A stretch of 41,680 nucleotides of DNA from Planctomycetota bacterium (GTDB lineage: Bacteria; Planctomycetota; Planctomycetia; Pirellulales; Pirellulaceae): positions 114,553 through 156,232 of the forward strand of contig JACNKX010000101.1 in assembly GCA_014381825.1 (NCBI GenBank), read 5' to 3'. Below the pieces are notes generated by a model. The model saw nothing but the letters and a program-made list of their open reading frames with translations, had not been told where the DNA came from and did not search any database. Of this stretch, positions 16,376 through 26,169 are shown in pieces. The stretch's first letter is position 1. Each line of letters begins with the position of its first letter. A program made the translations under genes and the position numbers.

Positions 16376-17767
16376 CTACTCAAACTGGAACGAGTAAACA
16401 TCGGCTGCCTTGACTTCGAACAAGACTCGAATCGTCTTGCCAGCGAGTCCCGACAACTTACCGTCACTCCAAGCTACGGCTTGCTTGATCGAATCGCCTC
16501 GAAGCGGCTTGCAATCGGCGAGAGCAAAACCTTCGAGCGGTTTCCCCTCTATGCTTTGAAGCTCAACACGAACACTTCCCGCGTCCTTCGTTGCAAAATT
16601 GATCATCAACTCGTTGCCATCAAACACGAGCGGTTTCGTAACAAGTGAACCGCCCTGCTCCGTACCACGAAGCGACACAAATCCGTCGACACGATAAGTA
16701 AATCGACGAACTCGGCTGTCAGGGCCCGTGTAATAGGCTTCCGTCGCGTAAACCGAATACTCCTTGTCATTGCCGGGCAATTGCACCAGTCCCCACGTCA
16801 TGTAGTTGCTACGGTTGCCGCCACGATCTTCGGGCGCATCTTCGGGGATGACCGGATCGAGCCAACGCTTGAAGTTCACACCATCGTGACTCGCCATCAA
16901 GGTTGGCTCAACGCGTTGGCCTTCCTTGGGTAAGTATCGAGTCGGGAAACCGAGCAATATGTGTGGCGCTCGATCGTATTGCTGCACGGCGTTCGTATAG
17001 AGATGCTGATTGGGAACGTCACCGTAGTTGAGCAGCACAGGCTCCGTCCAGTTCACGTAGTCGGACGACGTGCCGGTCATAATGGCTCGAACTCCATCAA
17101 CGAACGTACGGTGGTATTCCCGATAGGTCTTGGCATGCGAGTCCCAGAACGCGAGGTTTTGCGAGTCAAAGTAGCCGTTAGTAATCACCGGCTCCTCCTC
17201 GATCGGCGTCCAATGAAGTCCGTCCGGAGACTTGAAGACGTACAACCCTTTCTTTCCAGTCGGGCGGCCCCTCGCGATCGCCTTGTAACGGGCGTCCGCG
17301 GAGCAATTAGGATTTTTATCTTTGAACGCGGCGAAGCAGTGCGTCCCGATTTTGTTCCAGACGATGTTGTTCTGCTTCGAGCCGTTGAACTCGCAAAGTC
17401 CGAGCTCGGGCTTGATCCAATGAACGCCGTCCTTGCTCTCGGCATAACAAACAACTTCCGGATGCGCCGCCTTCTTGGTTTTCTCATCAAAATGCGACCC
17501 GCGATAATAAGCTCGATAAAGATCCCCGTCACGAAAGATTGTGTAGTACGCGGATGTATTTCCTTCCCACGGCTTGTCGGTCACCAACACCACCTCTTGC
17601 GGTTTCGGTTGATGCAGTTGCAATGTCGCATCACCATCAAGCTTGTCGATCAAATAGTCGTCAACAAACAACTCGAGACGCGAACCAATCTGTAACGGTT
17701 CAGCTGCAGTGAGCGTACCCGCGAGACAGGACAAGGCAAACGATGCGACAAAGCATACTGACTTCAT
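16376..17767 (-). CDS. Secreted beta-propeller glycoside hydrolase-like protein (GH32/GH43-like fold)
   Basis: The 463-residue protein has a signal peptide MKSVCFVASFALSCLAGTLTAA. Repeated blade-like segments follow: RLELFVDDYLIDKL, AYYTIFRDGDLYRAYYRG, VVCYAESKDGVHWIKPELG, LYVFKSPDGLHWTPIEE, IMTGTSSDYVNWTEP and LMASHDGVNFKRWLDP. The recurring S-x-D-G-x-x-W strands are typical of five-bladed propellers of the GH32/GH43/GH68 type. The end (SVRVELQSIEGKPLEGF onward) forms a beta-sandwich. No catalytic triad can be assigned with confidence. It is the last gene of the PSD1-DUF1501-DUF1501 operon, 40 bases after the second DUF1501 gene, with a strong AAGGAG ribosome site. The role is probably carbohydrate breakdown in the periplasm. 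Confidence 0.8.
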   Translation of the reverse strand: MKSVCFVASFALSCLAGTLTAAEPLQIGSRLELFVDDYLIDKLDGDATLQLHQPKPQEVVLVTDKPWEGNTSAYYTIFRDGDLYRAYYRGSHFDEKTKKAAHPEVVCYAESKDGVHWIKPELGLCEFNGSKQNNIVWNKIGTHCFAAFKDKNPNCSADARYKAIARGRPTGKKGLYVFKSPDGLHWTPIEEEPVITNGYFDSQNLAFWDSHAKTYREYHRTFVDGVRAIMTGTSSDYVNWTEPVLLNYGDVPNQHLYTNAVQQYDRAPHILLGFPTRYLPKEGQRVEPTLMASHDGVNFKRWLDPVIPEDAPEDRGGNRSNYMTWGLVQLPGNDKEYSVYATEAYYTGPDSRVRRFTYRVDGFVSLRGTEQGGSLVTKPLVFDGNELMINFATKDAGSVRVELQSIEGKPLEGFALADCKPLRGDSIKQAVAWSDGKLSGLAGKTIRVLFEVKAADVYSFQFE

Positions 17768-17807
17768 TGGAGAGCTCCTTGTATCGATCGCGGAGAGACT
17801 AGAATGA

Positions 17808-19205
17808 CTAGGTGAGTTCGCGAATGGGCGTGCCGGACGTGATCACGCGCTCCACATCCTTTGGCACACCCGATAACAACCTCAATTCGCCGATGTCGAA
17901 CAAGCTGTTCATTACGGTCGCCAGCACGTTGCTGCTAGAAATCGGATCCGAGTTGGGTGCACTGCCCGTCCGGTCGGAACGGCCAATGACCTGCCCCATC
18001 GGCAATCCGCCACCGACGAACGCCAAGGTACACAAGTTTCCCCAGTGATCACGACCACCGTTCTTGTTGATGCGCGGAGTTCGTCCAAATTCTCCGGTGA
18101 TCACCAAAAGAATCTTATCCGAGAGCCCCTTTGCTTCAACATCTTCGATAAACGCGGAAACCGCCTTGTCGACCGCAGGTGTCAGCGACGAAAGTCCGTC
18201 TGCCATCGTGAATTCCTTGCCACCTCCATGCATGTCCCAGCCGCCACATGTGACGGTGACGAACCCACAGCCGGCCTCGCACAGTCGCCGCGCCAGCAGC
18301 ATCTGCTTGCCAACGGCAACGGGTGAAAACTGCTTCGCGTAGCTGTTCCTCTGCTGCACCGCGGCAGTGGGACTGAACTCACTCGTGTCGTAACGGTCGA
18401 TCGTTCGAGGATGCTCCTTGGACAAGTCGAATGCGTCGGAGACGCCGCGTATCAGGACGTCGAAAGCTTGTTGCTCGAATCGATTCGCTAACTCCAGGCT
18501 TTCGTTCTCGTCGGCCTCACGACGCAGTCGATCTACTTGTGCCAATAAGGCCCGGCGATCGCCGAGGCGGTCGCCTTGGACGTGAAGTTTCATGTTCTCA
18601 ATGATTTCGCCGCCTGCGCTTGGATCGAAGGGCTTATACGCGCCAGGCAAACTTCCGGTTTGCGAGACGCGACCCGGGTTGTGGTAAAGCTCCTTGAACT
18701 GCGGCCCCATCGCTCGCGACGTAACCAACGCGTTGTTCGGCATCCCGGTCGCCGGGCTCGTCAATCCGGCGACGCGGGAGAACAACGCTCCCATCATCGC
18801 GCCCGTCGGATTGCCGCCAGCCATGACATGCATCGCGGCCGGACCGTGACTGGAGATGCCGTGACGATAGGATCGTACGACTGCAATCTTGTCTGCCAGC
18901 GACGCTAACTTTGGAAAGCTGCCGCCGAAAGTGACACCTGGAACGGCTGTGGCGACTTCGCCCGTGATGCTGCGTACCTCTCGTGGCGCAGTCATCTTCG
19001 GATCAAATGTCTCAAATTGCGTCGGCCCACCCTGAAGGTTCAGCACGACGACCGATCGGTCTCGCAAAACCCTCTTCAGTGAAGCATCAGCTTTCGCCGC
19101 GAGAAGATGCGACAAGCCGAGCCCGCCAATTGCGGCACTCCCAATACGAAGAAACTCCCGACGCTGGCACCTTCCATGCGATTGCGAGTCGAGAAGTGTG
19201 AGCAT
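17808..19205 (-). CDS. DUF1501 protein, Tat-exported (GRDHW subtype)
   Basis: The 465-residue protein has a twin-arginine signal, CQRREFLRIGSAAIGGLG (13-30). DUF1501 then runs to the end: VVVLNLQGGPTQFETFDPKM (53-71), a long variable middle, [36 protein letters not shown] with GRDHW at 384-388, and VGGGLPMGQVIGRSD. DUF1501 is related to the alkaline phosphatase/sulfatase fold, and the D-H of GRDH is a plausible metal ligand, but the family's reaction is not established. It lies 30 bases after the first DUF1501 gene and 40 before the propeller gene, so all are one transcript. AGAGGAA about 10 bases ahead of 19205 supports the start. Confidence 0.93.
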   Translation of the reverse strand: MLTLLDSQSHGRCQRREFLRIGSAAIGGLGLSHLLAAKADASLKRVLRDRSVVVLNLQGGPTQFETFDPKMTAPREVRSITGEVATAVPGVTFGGSFPKLASLADKIAVVRSYRHGISSHGPAAMHVMAGGNPTGAMMGALFSRVAGLTSPATGMPNNALVTSRAMGPQFKELYHNPGRVSQTGSLPGAYKPFDPSAGGEIIENMKLHVQGDRLGDRRALLAQVDRLRREADENESLELANRFEQQAFDVLIRGVSDAFDLSKEHPRTIDRYDTSEFSPTAAVQQRNSYAKQFSPVAVGKQMLLARRLCEAGCGFVTVTCGGWDMHGGGKEFTMADGLSSLTPAVDKAVSAFIEDVEAKGLSDKILLVITGEFGRTPRINKNGGRDHWGNLCTLAFVGGGLPMGQVIGRSDRTGSAPNSDPISSSNVLATVMNSLFDIGELRLLSGVPKDVERVITSGTPIRELT

Positions 19206-19235
19206 TTTCGATTCCTCTACGTTAAGTACGAGATC

Positions 19236-20729
19236 CTACGCCACGATTTCCTTGACAACACGCGTGTCAAACTGGTGCGTCAGGCGATCATTCAATCCGT
19301 TGCGTTCGAAGAACAGCTCTTCGTGACGAAGGCCCAGCAGATGCAAGATGGTTGCGTGCCAGTCCTGGATGCTGACACGATCTTCCACCGATGCATAGCC
19401 GATGTCGTCCGTGTTGCCGTAAGTCGTACCGCCTTTCACGCCGCCACCGGCCATCCAAGCCGTGAACCCATAAGGTCCGTGATCGCGACCAGCTTTTGTG
19501 TATTGGCTGGCCGAGTTGACTTGTGCCAATGGCAGCCGACCAAACTCGCCGCCCCACAGCACCAGCGTCGAGTCGATCAACCCGCGCTGCCTTAAGTCTC
19601 GAAGCAACCCCGCAACCGGCTTGTCGGTTTTGCCGCAGATATCCCGAAGGGAGGTGCGGATGTTGCTGTGATTATCCCAAGCTTGGCCTTTGGGGAATAG
19701 TTGCACGAAGCGTACGCCTCGCTCGATCATCCGGCGAGCCAACAGACAGCGTCGACCGAAGCTATCCGTTTCCTTCTCGCCGATCCCATACATCGCCAGC
19801 GTCTCGGCCGTTTCTCCGTTCAGATCGAGCGTCTGAGTTGCTTCGAGCTGCATTCGCGCTGCCATCTCGTAGTTATTGATGCGAGCGTCGAGAACCGGCT
19901 GACTGGGACGTTTGCTCTTGTGGATTTGATCAAGCCTCGCGATCAGATCACGTTTGGCCTCGGTGACCGCGAGCGGTTCTTCGTAATCGGGCTTCAGGTT
20001 CAGCAGCGGCGATCCGGTCGTCCGCATCGGCGTTCCTTGATAGAGCGGTGGGAGGTAGCCGGAGAACCAATTCTCAACGCCATTGGTGGGCAACCGCTCG
20101 CTCGGATCGGCCAAGACGACATACGCGGGCAGGTTTTGATTCTCGCTTCCCAATCCGTACGCGACCCATGAGCCAAACACTGGATGACCCGGGAAGGTCT
20201 GTCCCGATTGCATCTTGTAGATCGCGGGCTCATGGTTTGGATGCACGTTGTACATCGATCGCACGATTGCGAGGCTATCCACCTCGCCACCAATGTGCGG
20301 CAACAGTTCCGACACCGGAGCGCCACATTCACCGTGTCGCGAGAACTTGAACGGACTTTGCATCAGCGTCCCCGTCCGATCGTTCTCGAAGATGGCACCT
20401 TTCGTTAGCTCTCGCGGTGGTGCGCTGCCGTGGTACCTTTTCAAGGCCGGTTTCGGATCAAACAAATCCACTTGGCTCGGACCGCCCTGCATGCAGAGGT
20501 GTATGACGGAGTTAGCGGTCGGCGGAAACTGCGATCGCTTCGGCGTTAAATCAAACATCCGCCTCGCCGAGTTCAATTCTCCGTGACTCTCGTCCGAAGC
20601 AAACAGCCGCGCTCCTAGCAATTCGTTTTGTAGGAGATACGTCAGTGCGGCGCCGCAAATCCCATCCGACACGCGATCGAAGAAGCAACGACGCGTCAGT
20701 GTGTTTCGAGATTCTTGTGGCTTCAGCAT
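19236..20729 (-). CDS. DUF1501 protein, Tat-exported (GRDHGPYGF subtype)
   Basis: The 497-residue protein carries a Tat-like signal, TRRCFFDRVSDGICGAALTY (12-31). The DUF1501 core follows: HLCMQGGPSQVDLFDPKPAL, RSMYNVHPNHEPAIYKM, LARRMIERGVRFVQLFPKG, AWDNHSNI, LWGGEFGRLPLAQ and GRDHGPYGFTAWMAGGGVKG at 414-433. In place of GRDHW of the other four copies here it has GRDH-G-P-Y-G-F, the form usually paired with PSD1 cytochrome proteins. The stop of the upstream PSD1 gene is only 7 bases ahead, and no ribosome site stands alone there, so translation is probably coupled. PSD1-DUF1501 pairs are a planctomycete hallmark thought to act on extracellular substrates, with the reaction unknown. Confidence 0.93.
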   Translation of the reverse strand: MLKPQESRNTLTRRCFFDRVSDGICGAALTYLLQNELLGARLFASDESHGELNSARRMFDLTPKRSQFPPTANSVIHLCMQGGPSQVDLFDPKPALKRYHGSAPPRELTKGAIFENDRTGTLMQSPFKFSRHGECGAPVSELLPHIGGEVDSLAIVRSMYNVHPNHEPAIYKMQSGQTFPGHPVFGSWVAYGLGSENQNLPAYVVLADPSERLPTNGVENWFSGYLPPLYQGTPMRTTGSPLLNLKPDYEEPLAVTEAKRDLIARLDQIHKSKRPSQPVLDARINNYEMAARMQLEATQTLDLNGETAETLAMYGIGEKETDSFGRRCLLARRMIERGVRFVQLFPKGQAWDNHSNIRTSLRDICGKTDKPVAGLLRDLRQRGLIDSTLVLWGGEFGRLPLAQVNSASQYTKAGRDHGPYGFTAWMAGGGVKGGTTYGNTDDIGYASVEDRVSIQDWHATILHLLGLRHEELFFERNGLNDRLTHQFDTRVVKEIVA

Positions 20730-20736
20730 CAGATCA

Positions 20737-23481
20737 TCAATCCACGTATAAAAATGCAGCGGAGTTCAACAACGCGTGGCACAGATCGGCGAGAGCCAAG
20801 TCGTCCGGCAAGTTACCCTCGGTGGCGTCGTCCTCCCACTTCTGTGTCAGCTGTTCGAGAGCTTCGATCCCCGTGACCAGTTCCTCTGTGTTTGCGGTTC
20901 GACCCAGAGCAGCTAAATAGATCGCACGGACTCGCGCACTGGAGTCGGAACCGGCTTCATTCTTAATCTTCGTCGCGAACGATCGAGAAAGATCATAGAT
21001 CATCTTATTATTCAACAAATACAACGGTTGCGAAACGACAGTCGAATCCTGTCGCTGAGTGCAATTCGGATTCATCTGCGGCAAGTCAAAAGTCTCGAGA
21101 ATCGTAGGCATTTCCTTACGTCGATGCCGAATGTACACGCTGCGTCTTCGCCCGCCGTCGGTTGCCTTTGACGTCACGAGCCCGTCCTTCCGAATATCGA
21201 CGGCAGCTGGCTCGCCAAAGCGATTCTCGACAAGCTCACCGACGACGTATAAGAGTGAATCACGCAATTGTTCGGCATCCAATCGACGCATGGGCATTCG
21301 CGATACGAGGCGATTCTCTGGATCAAGTTGTTCGTGTTCTGAAGTTACCAGAGAGCTTTGCCGATAGGCGTTCGAAGTGACGATCATGCGATGAAGATGC
21401 TTCATGCTCCATCCGCTCTCGACGAATTCGACGGCGAGCCAATCGAGTAGTTCCGGATGCGACGGCGGTGTACCAAGTTTGCCGAAGTTGTCAATACTCT
21501 TAACGATTCCAGTACCGAAGTATCGATGCCAGACACGATTCACTATGACACGAGCCGTCAAGGGATGATCGGGCTGGGTCAACCAACGTGCCAATGCCAA
21601 ACGTCGTCCAGTCTTCGGCGACGAATGATTCGGGGATTCGACGACAAACGGCGTCTTGCCATCGGTGAGAACCGACGGCACGCCAGGGCCTACGAGCCTC
21701 GTTGGCTGCATTTCTTCACCACGTCGATAAATGTAAGTCGGCGACGGCTCCCCCCGATCCCATAACGCTCGAATCATGGGCTTAATCCGAAGGCTGGCTT
21801 GCTCTTTCGCAATCGCGGTTTTGAATTTGGCGACTTTGTCTTTGTCCTTCTCTGCCTTCTGCATTGCCTGCAGCGATTCAATCTTCGCGCGAATCGGTGC
21901 ATTGTGAGCTTCGACCGCCTCCAGTTCGCCGGGAATGGCAACTTCGAGCAGTCGTTGCTTGGAGTTCTTCCACTGATTGCCAAACGCCTGAGGTGTCATC
22001 CACTCGTATTCGTCATACGCTCCCTTGAATATCGCGGCGAAGCGGTAGTAGTCGCGGTGCGGAATCGGATCGTACTTATGACTGTGACAGCGGGCACATT
22101 GCATCGTCAGCCCCATGACTCCTCGACACAAGACATCGATTTCGTCCGCGATGACTTCGACGCGATCGGGCAATCGATTCACCGGGTCGGCGGCTGTGCC
22201 ATCGGGAGCCATTCGTAAGAAACCTGTCGCAACTAACTTCTCGATATCTTCCAGTGCCAGCGCGTCTGCTTTCGCGTAGTCAACCAATTCGTCACCGGCG
22301 ATCTGTTCCAGAAGAAATTGGTCATAGGGTAGATCCGCGTTAAATGCACGGATGACGTAATCTCGATAGCGATAGGCGTGCGGACGAATCGTATCGGCAC
22401 TGCGTTTGCCCTCGGAGTCGGCATAGCCAGCCAAATCTAACCAAAACCGCCCCCAGCGTTCGCCGTAGCGTGGAGACGTAAGCAATCGTTCGATTTGCCG
22501 CTCGTCAGCTCCAGGCCGGTCGTCGTTGAGAAACTTGTTCACATCGTCGGAGCTTGGAGGAAAGCCGGTTAGATCAAAAGTCACGCGACGAAACCAGAGC
22601 GATCGTTCTGCTCGCTCTGAAAACGAAAGTCCCTTGACGGCCAGTTGTCTCAGCAGAAAAGAATCGATTGGCGTCTTTGTTGAGCCAGACGAGTCAGTCG
22701 TGGGTACTTCTGATCTCTTCGGCGACTGGAACGACCAGAACTGGCGATCCTCATCACTGACCAATGGGTCGCCAGCGGTTGAGGCAACGTCCGGTGCGAT
22801 TTCCAGTTCAGGTGCTCCTGCGGCGATCCACCGCCGGAGAACGACAAGCTCTTCTGGCGTCATCGGCTCGATGCCAGCTTCGCCAATATCAGCCTTCGGA
22901 GGACATTGTCGAGCGACAACTCGCGCGACCATAAGACTTCCGTCTGCGTCGCCGGGGACAAACGCACCACCGTTACTTCCACCTTTAATCATTCCAGCGC
23001 GGCTGCGCAGATCGACGCCACCTTCTTGATACACCGAACCGTGACATACCGTACAGCGACGAAAAACGATCGGTAGAACGTCGTGTTGATTTAACGTCGC
23101 CTCCTCGGAGACAGGCACGTCGGCAAACTTCGCGCCGCTCTTTAGCCATTGTTCAATTACGGTAAGCTCAACATCTGAGAGGTGCTTGTCATCTTCCGGC
23201 GGCATATCACCACTGGCAACTAATTCGTACAAGAGGTTTGCATCGAGCGCTTGGGTAAGTAGCGATTCGCCGGATTCGCCGCCGCGACGCACTCCAGCGC
23301 CCGAGCTTAGATTCAACTCGGCTTTCTGCATCTTGTCGCCATGACATCGAATGCAGTGCGTGTTGAATATCGGTTGGACTTCTGTTTCAAATGTTGGAGC
23401 TTCAGCACGCAATAGGCCGCATTCACTCACCAGCAATAACGTGGTTGCAGATGCAACGAGTTGTCGTCGCGAAAGAGGCAT
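20737..23481 (-). CDS. PSD1 protein: Planctomycete cytochrome C + DUF1549 + DUF1553
   Basis: The 914-residue exported protein begins [20 protein letters not shown], a Tat-like signal. Two Planctomycete cytochrome C domains follow, with CIRCH at 43-47 and CTVCH at 143-147 and the conserved GDMPP and [15 protein letters not shown]1549 (PSCyt2, about 270-490) contains [31 protein letters not shown] and a third haem-type site CARCH at 462-466. A helical, lysine-rich stretch (515-565) precedes DUF1553 (about 625-900), with [19 protein letters not shown] and [13 protein letters not shown]. Three haem-binding motifs suggest electron transfer coupled to a partner, plausibly the DUF1501 protein 7 bases downstream. 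No physiological substrate is known. This is the first gene of a four-gene minus-strand operon. Confidence 0.94.
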   Translation of the reverse strand: MPLSRRQLVASATTLLLVSECGLLRAEAPTFETEVQPIFNTHCIRCHGDKMQKAELNLSSGAGVRRGGESGESLLTQALDANLLYELVASGDMPPEDDKHLSDVELTVIEQWLKSGAKFADVPVSEEATLNQHDVLPIVFRRCTVCHGSVYQEGGVDLRSRAGMIKGGSNGGAFVPGDADGSLMVARVVARQCPPKADIGEAGIEPMTPEELVVLRRWIAAGAPELEIAPDVASTAGDPLVSDEDRQFWSFQSPKRSEVPTTDSSGSTKTPIDSFLLRQLAVKGLSFSERAERSLWFRRVTFDLTGFPPSSDDVNKFLNDDRPGADERQIERLLTSPRYGERWGRFWLDLAGYADSEGKRSADTIRPHAYRYRDYVIRAFNADLPYDQFLLEQIAGDELVDYAKADALALEDIEKLVATGFLRMAPDGTAADPVNRLPDRVEVIADEIDVLCRGVMGLTMQCARCHSHKYDPIPHRDYYRFAAIFKGAYDEYEWMTPQAFGNQWKNSKQRLLEVAIPGELEAVEAHNAPIRAKIESLQAMQKAEKDKDKVAKFKTAIAKEQASLRIKPMIRALWDRGEPSPTYIYRRGEEMQPTRLVGPGVPSVLTDGKTPFVVESPNHSSPKTGRRLALARWLTQPDHPLTARVIVNRVWHRYFGTGIVKSIDNFGKLGTPPSHPELLDWLAVEFVESGWSMKHLHRMIVTSNAYRQSSLVTSEHEQLDPENRLVSRMPMRRLDAEQLRDSLLYVVGELVENRFGEPAAVDIRKDGLVTSKATDGGRRRSVYIRHRRKEMPTILETFDLPQMNPNCTQRQDSTVVSQPLYLLNNKMIYDLSRSFATKIKNEAGSDSSARVRAIYLAALGRTANTEELVTGIEALEQLTQKWEDDATEGNLPDDLALADLCHALLNSAAFLYVD

Positions 23482-23539
23482 GGCACTTCGGGGAGGGACG
23501 GGGATGCGTTGCGGCGATAGACTTCTATGATATCAAAAG

Positions 23540-23815
23540 ATGTTGATGGATGGGACATTCATTGCGCTGATCCTTTGGCCCAGTTCTCTTCGCGCTGGAG
23601 AAATTGCCGACGAAATGGATGATGGATTGAAACAAACATGCTGGTATTGGGTCCGCCGCGACGATGGCAGCGTCGCGCCATATCGCTTTCATCAGGCGAA
23701 GACCGATTCACGCGGACGCCAACTGGGCGAATTCTTCGTTGGCAGCTTTATCCGAACGTATCCGCTGAGCGCCGTCGTGGGAGAAGCCGAGATGCCTTCG
23801 GCAGATGAGGCGTAG
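23540..23815 (+). CDS. Small hypothetical protein
   Basis: A 91-residue frame begins MLMDGTFIALILWPSSLRAG and continues GLKQTCWYWVRRDDGSVAPYRFHQAKTDSRGRQLGEFFVGSFIRTYPLS. The amphipathic, well-mixed composition and the W-Y-W-V-R-R-D-D-G phrase look like real protein. There is no opposing gene, since it lies between a divergent PSD1 gene and a convergent DUF3592 gene. The start is uncertain: ATG at 23540 or 23546 have no clear ribosome site, and an ATG at 23615 has GGAGAA about 13 bases ahead. I do not recognise a family. Confidence 0.5.
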   Translation: MLMDGTFIALILWPSSLRAGEIADEMDDGLKQTCWYWVRRDDGSVAPYRFHQAKTDSRGRQLGEFFVGSFIRTYPLSAVVGEAEMPSADEA

Positions 23816-23832
23816 AAGCGAGCTGAAGGGGG

Positions 23833-24456
23833 CTACGATATTCCAATCCCATCATCTTCGTTTGGACCGGGACGAGGCTGACCGTTCGTTGGTTCAAAGG
23901 TTTCATTTGTCGGGATGGCAGCGTTCCCAATTGCGCCAGTTGCCGCCGCACCAATCACCGCAGCTCCGACGGCAAGCTTTAGCACCACGGTCCCAGCAAG
24001 AATCACTCCAATCACAAGGAACAACATGCCGATGCCAAACGGCATGTAACTTGTCCACGTTGTGCCTGGTTCCAGAGCACAGACGCCTGGCGCAGCAGGA
24101 TCGTAGAAAACTTCCGCTTCCTTGCCGACTGGATAGCGTGCGACAACATTCCTGGCCCCCGCTGGGCTGCTCGAACTTCCGCCACCGCTAACCCACACTT
24201 GCGAGCCGGTGTGCCGAACGCCGTCGACCTCAAACACATACTCGATGTGAGGCGCATACATCGTCGTGCTCTCTTTCCCGCGATGCGATTCGACTTTCGA
24301 CACCGTGATCTTCCCGGACGTTGAAGGCCACGATTGACTTGCCTTCGCTTCGACGATCATTGGCCATCCGAAGAAGTACGCGACCGATCCCCCGACAACT
24401 GTGAATATGGTTCCGACGATCAACGCCGAGATAGGGCCGCCTCGTTTGGTGTGCAT
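23833..24456 (-). CDS. DUF3592 membrane protein
   Basis: The 207-residue protein has one membrane helix near 10-30 (ISALIVGTIFTVVGGSVAYF) and a second near 138-160 (GIGMLFLVIGVILAGTVVLK). Between them is an exported domain with SGKITVSKVESH, YAPHIEYVFEVDGVRHTGS, ARYPVGKEAEVFYDPAAPG. Helix, domain with P-x-x-x-Y-x-Y-x-V-x-G and Y-D-P-x-x-P, then helix is the DUF3592 pattern. The tail is Pro/Gly/Asn-rich. Function is unknown. It lies 50 bases downstream of the AIM24 gene on the same strand and may share its transcript. Confidence 0.88.
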   Translation of the reverse strand: MHTKRGGPISALIVGTIFTVVGGSVAYFFGWPMIVEAKASQSWPSTSGKITVSKVESHRGKESTTMYAPHIEYVFEVDGVRHTGSQVWVSGGGSSSSPAGARNVVARYPVGKEAEVFYDPAAPGVCALEPGTTWTSYMPFGIGMLFLVIGVILAGTVVLKLAVGAAVIGAAATGAIGNAAIPTNETFEPTNGQPRPGPNEDDGIGIS

Positions 24457-24506
24457 TCGTATTCCGATCGCGAGCTACAATTCCCAGACACTAGAAGGGA
24501 GATCTT

Positions 24507-25292
24507 CTATTGCTCCAGCATGTTCGCTATGCCGCCTAATACCGAGCCCTCGCCTTTGCGTGAGCCACCAGCCGATGGCGCATGGGCCAGCACGCGGTCG
24601 GCGAGTCGTGAGAAGGGAAGGCTCTGCAGCAGCACCGTTCCGTGTCCGCGAAGTGTCGCAAGGAACAATCCTTCGCCACCAAAGAACATCGACTTCAAGT
24701 TACCGGCGCGTTGAATGTCGTACTCGATCCCCCCAGTGAACGCGACGATGCAACCCGTGTCGACTCGCAAAGTCTCGCCCTGGAGTTGCTTCTTGACGAC
24801 GTGTCCACCCGCGTGCAGGAACGCCATGCCGTCGCCATCAAGTTTCTGAAGAATAAAGCCTTCACCACCAAAGAACCCCACGCCAAGCTTTCGTTGAAAA
24901 GCGATGCCGATCTTCGTGCCATGCGCGGCGCACAGAAATGCGTCCTTCTGACATGTCAGGCCGTTGCCGATCTTCGCCATGTCGAGAGAAAGTATCTTCC
25001 CCGGGTAAGGGGCTGCAAACGATACGCGCCGCTTGACGCTGCCGTGATTCGTAAAATGCGTCATGAAAATCGATTCGCCTGTTAGCACTCGCTTGCCCAC
25101 GCCGAGCAGTTTTCCCATCACGCCCTGGTCGGCCTCGGAACCGTCGCCCATCCGGCTCTCGAATGCGATGTCTTCTTCCATGTAGTTCATGGCGCCGGCT
25201 TCAGCGATCACGGTTTCCCCTGGATCGAGCTCGATCTCGACGATCTGCATGTCGGAACCGAGAATTTCATAGTCGACTTTATGACACAACAT
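24507..25292 (-). CDS. AIM24 family (TIGR00266-like) protein
   Basis: The 261-residue soluble protein begins [20 protein letters not shown] and reads [73 protein letters not shown] and [18 protein letters not shown]. These glycine-rich beta strands and the order of phrases match the AIM24/TIGR00266 family, a double-stranded beta-helix related to tryptophan RNA-binding attenuator-like folds; the bacterial function is unknown. GGGAGAAC about 8 bases ahead of 25292 fixes the start over an ATG at 25340. The gene is 85 bases downstream of the methyltransferase gene. Confidence 0.92.
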   Translation of the reverse strand: MLCHKVDYEILGSDMQIVEIELDPGETVIAEAGAMNYMEEDIAFESRMGDGSEADQGVMGKLLGVGKRVLTGESIFMTHFTNHGSVKRRVSFAAPYPGKILSLDMAKIGNGLTCQKDAFLCAAHGTKIGIAFQRKLGVGFFGGEGFILQKLDGDGMAFLHAGGHVVKKQLQGETLRVDTGCIVAFTGGIEYDIQRAGNLKSMFFGGEGLFLATLRGHGTVLLQSLPFSRLADRVLAHAPSAGGSRKGEGSVLGGIANMLEQ

Positions 25293-25377
25293 TGAGTTCT
25301 CCCGTGAAACAACCGGACAGACAGTAATCGCTCGCGGCATGACATTCTTGGACGAACAGGCTCAAAAAATCGACCCA

Positions 25378-26061
25378 TTAGTCCAGTCGTTTTAGTTGAA
25401 GCAGGCGAAACTCTCCAGTCTTAATGGCCGACGCTGCGCGTTGGTCGGTGTCAACGAGATTTACGTCGAAGCTTTTCAATGCGTCCAGTGCAAGAAAGGT
25501 GCTGGCGGCCGATCGTCCCGGATCGCCAATCCAACACTCACCGCCCTCTTCAAGCAACGTGATCACGGCTTGCAAGAAAGGCACATGAAGCTCGCGATCG
25601 TATAACACATCAGAAGCAAGGATATACGAGAACTTCTGCTGTGGCGGATCAGCCCAATCCAATTCGAATGCTTTCACATCGGCAAGGCCATTCCGCCGCG
25701 CGTTCTCGGCTGCGGTTGCAACAGCCAACTCGACACGGTCCGTCAAAGTTACATCAAGGCCCGCAAGAAGCCCAGCAATTCCAACGACTCCGATCCCACA
25801 ACCTAGTTCAATTGCTCGAGCATCACTCGGCCAGCTCGCTTCGTAGACGAGCTTCGCCATCGGAAGCGACGCGGACCAAAGCTCGGCCCAATACGGATCG
25901 GATTCCTGAGTCGAATTTGTCGCTTCTTCCAGCTGTTCGAGTAACTCATCGGGCCGGGCTGGGAGAACGATGTGGACAGATTGTTCGCCGAGCAATATTT
26001 CTCGCTCCGACCAACCGCCAGGAATTGCTTGTTCAGTAACCGAATGTAGGTGGAAACTCAT
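25378..26061 (-). CDS. Class I SAM-dependent methyltransferase (METTL21/ETFB-KMT-like)
   Basis: The 227-residue protein has SAM motif I, AIELGCGIGVVGIAGLLAGL (ELGCGIG at 85-91), an acidic second strand DVTLTDRVE, and ILASDVLYDRE (DVLYD at 151-155). The DPYWAELWSASLPMAK segment before motif I is characteristic of Methyltransf_16 lysine methyltransferases (METTL21, ETFB-KMT type), which methylate lysines in proteins. A protein lysine substrate is therefore likely but not certain. AGGT a few bases ahead of 26061 supports that start over 26115. It lies between the AIM24 and glutathione peroxidase genes on the same strand with 108 bases to the latter. Confidence 0.88.
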   Translation of the reverse strand: MSFHLHSVTEQAIPGGWSEREILLGEQSVHIVLPARPDELLEQLEEATNSTQESDPYWAELWSASLPMAKLVYEASWPSDARAIELGCGIGVVGIAGLLAGLDVTLTDRVELAVATAAENARRNGLADVKAFELDWADPPQQKFSYILASDVLYDRELHVPFLQAVITLLEEGGECWIGDPGRSAASTFLALDALKSFDVNLVDTDQRAASAIKTGEFRLLQLKRLD

Positions 26062-26169
26062 AGACCTGATCGTGACTTCAATCGCTCCAATCTTCGACAA
26101 TGCCAATACCTGCAAGAAATACGTATTCCTCGCTCATTAGATGAGTTCTCATATCGAATGACGAAGACT

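Noticed and set aside
16961-17695. Plus-strand frame of 244 codons
   Set aside because: Antisense to the propeller gene; no start signal or known motif.
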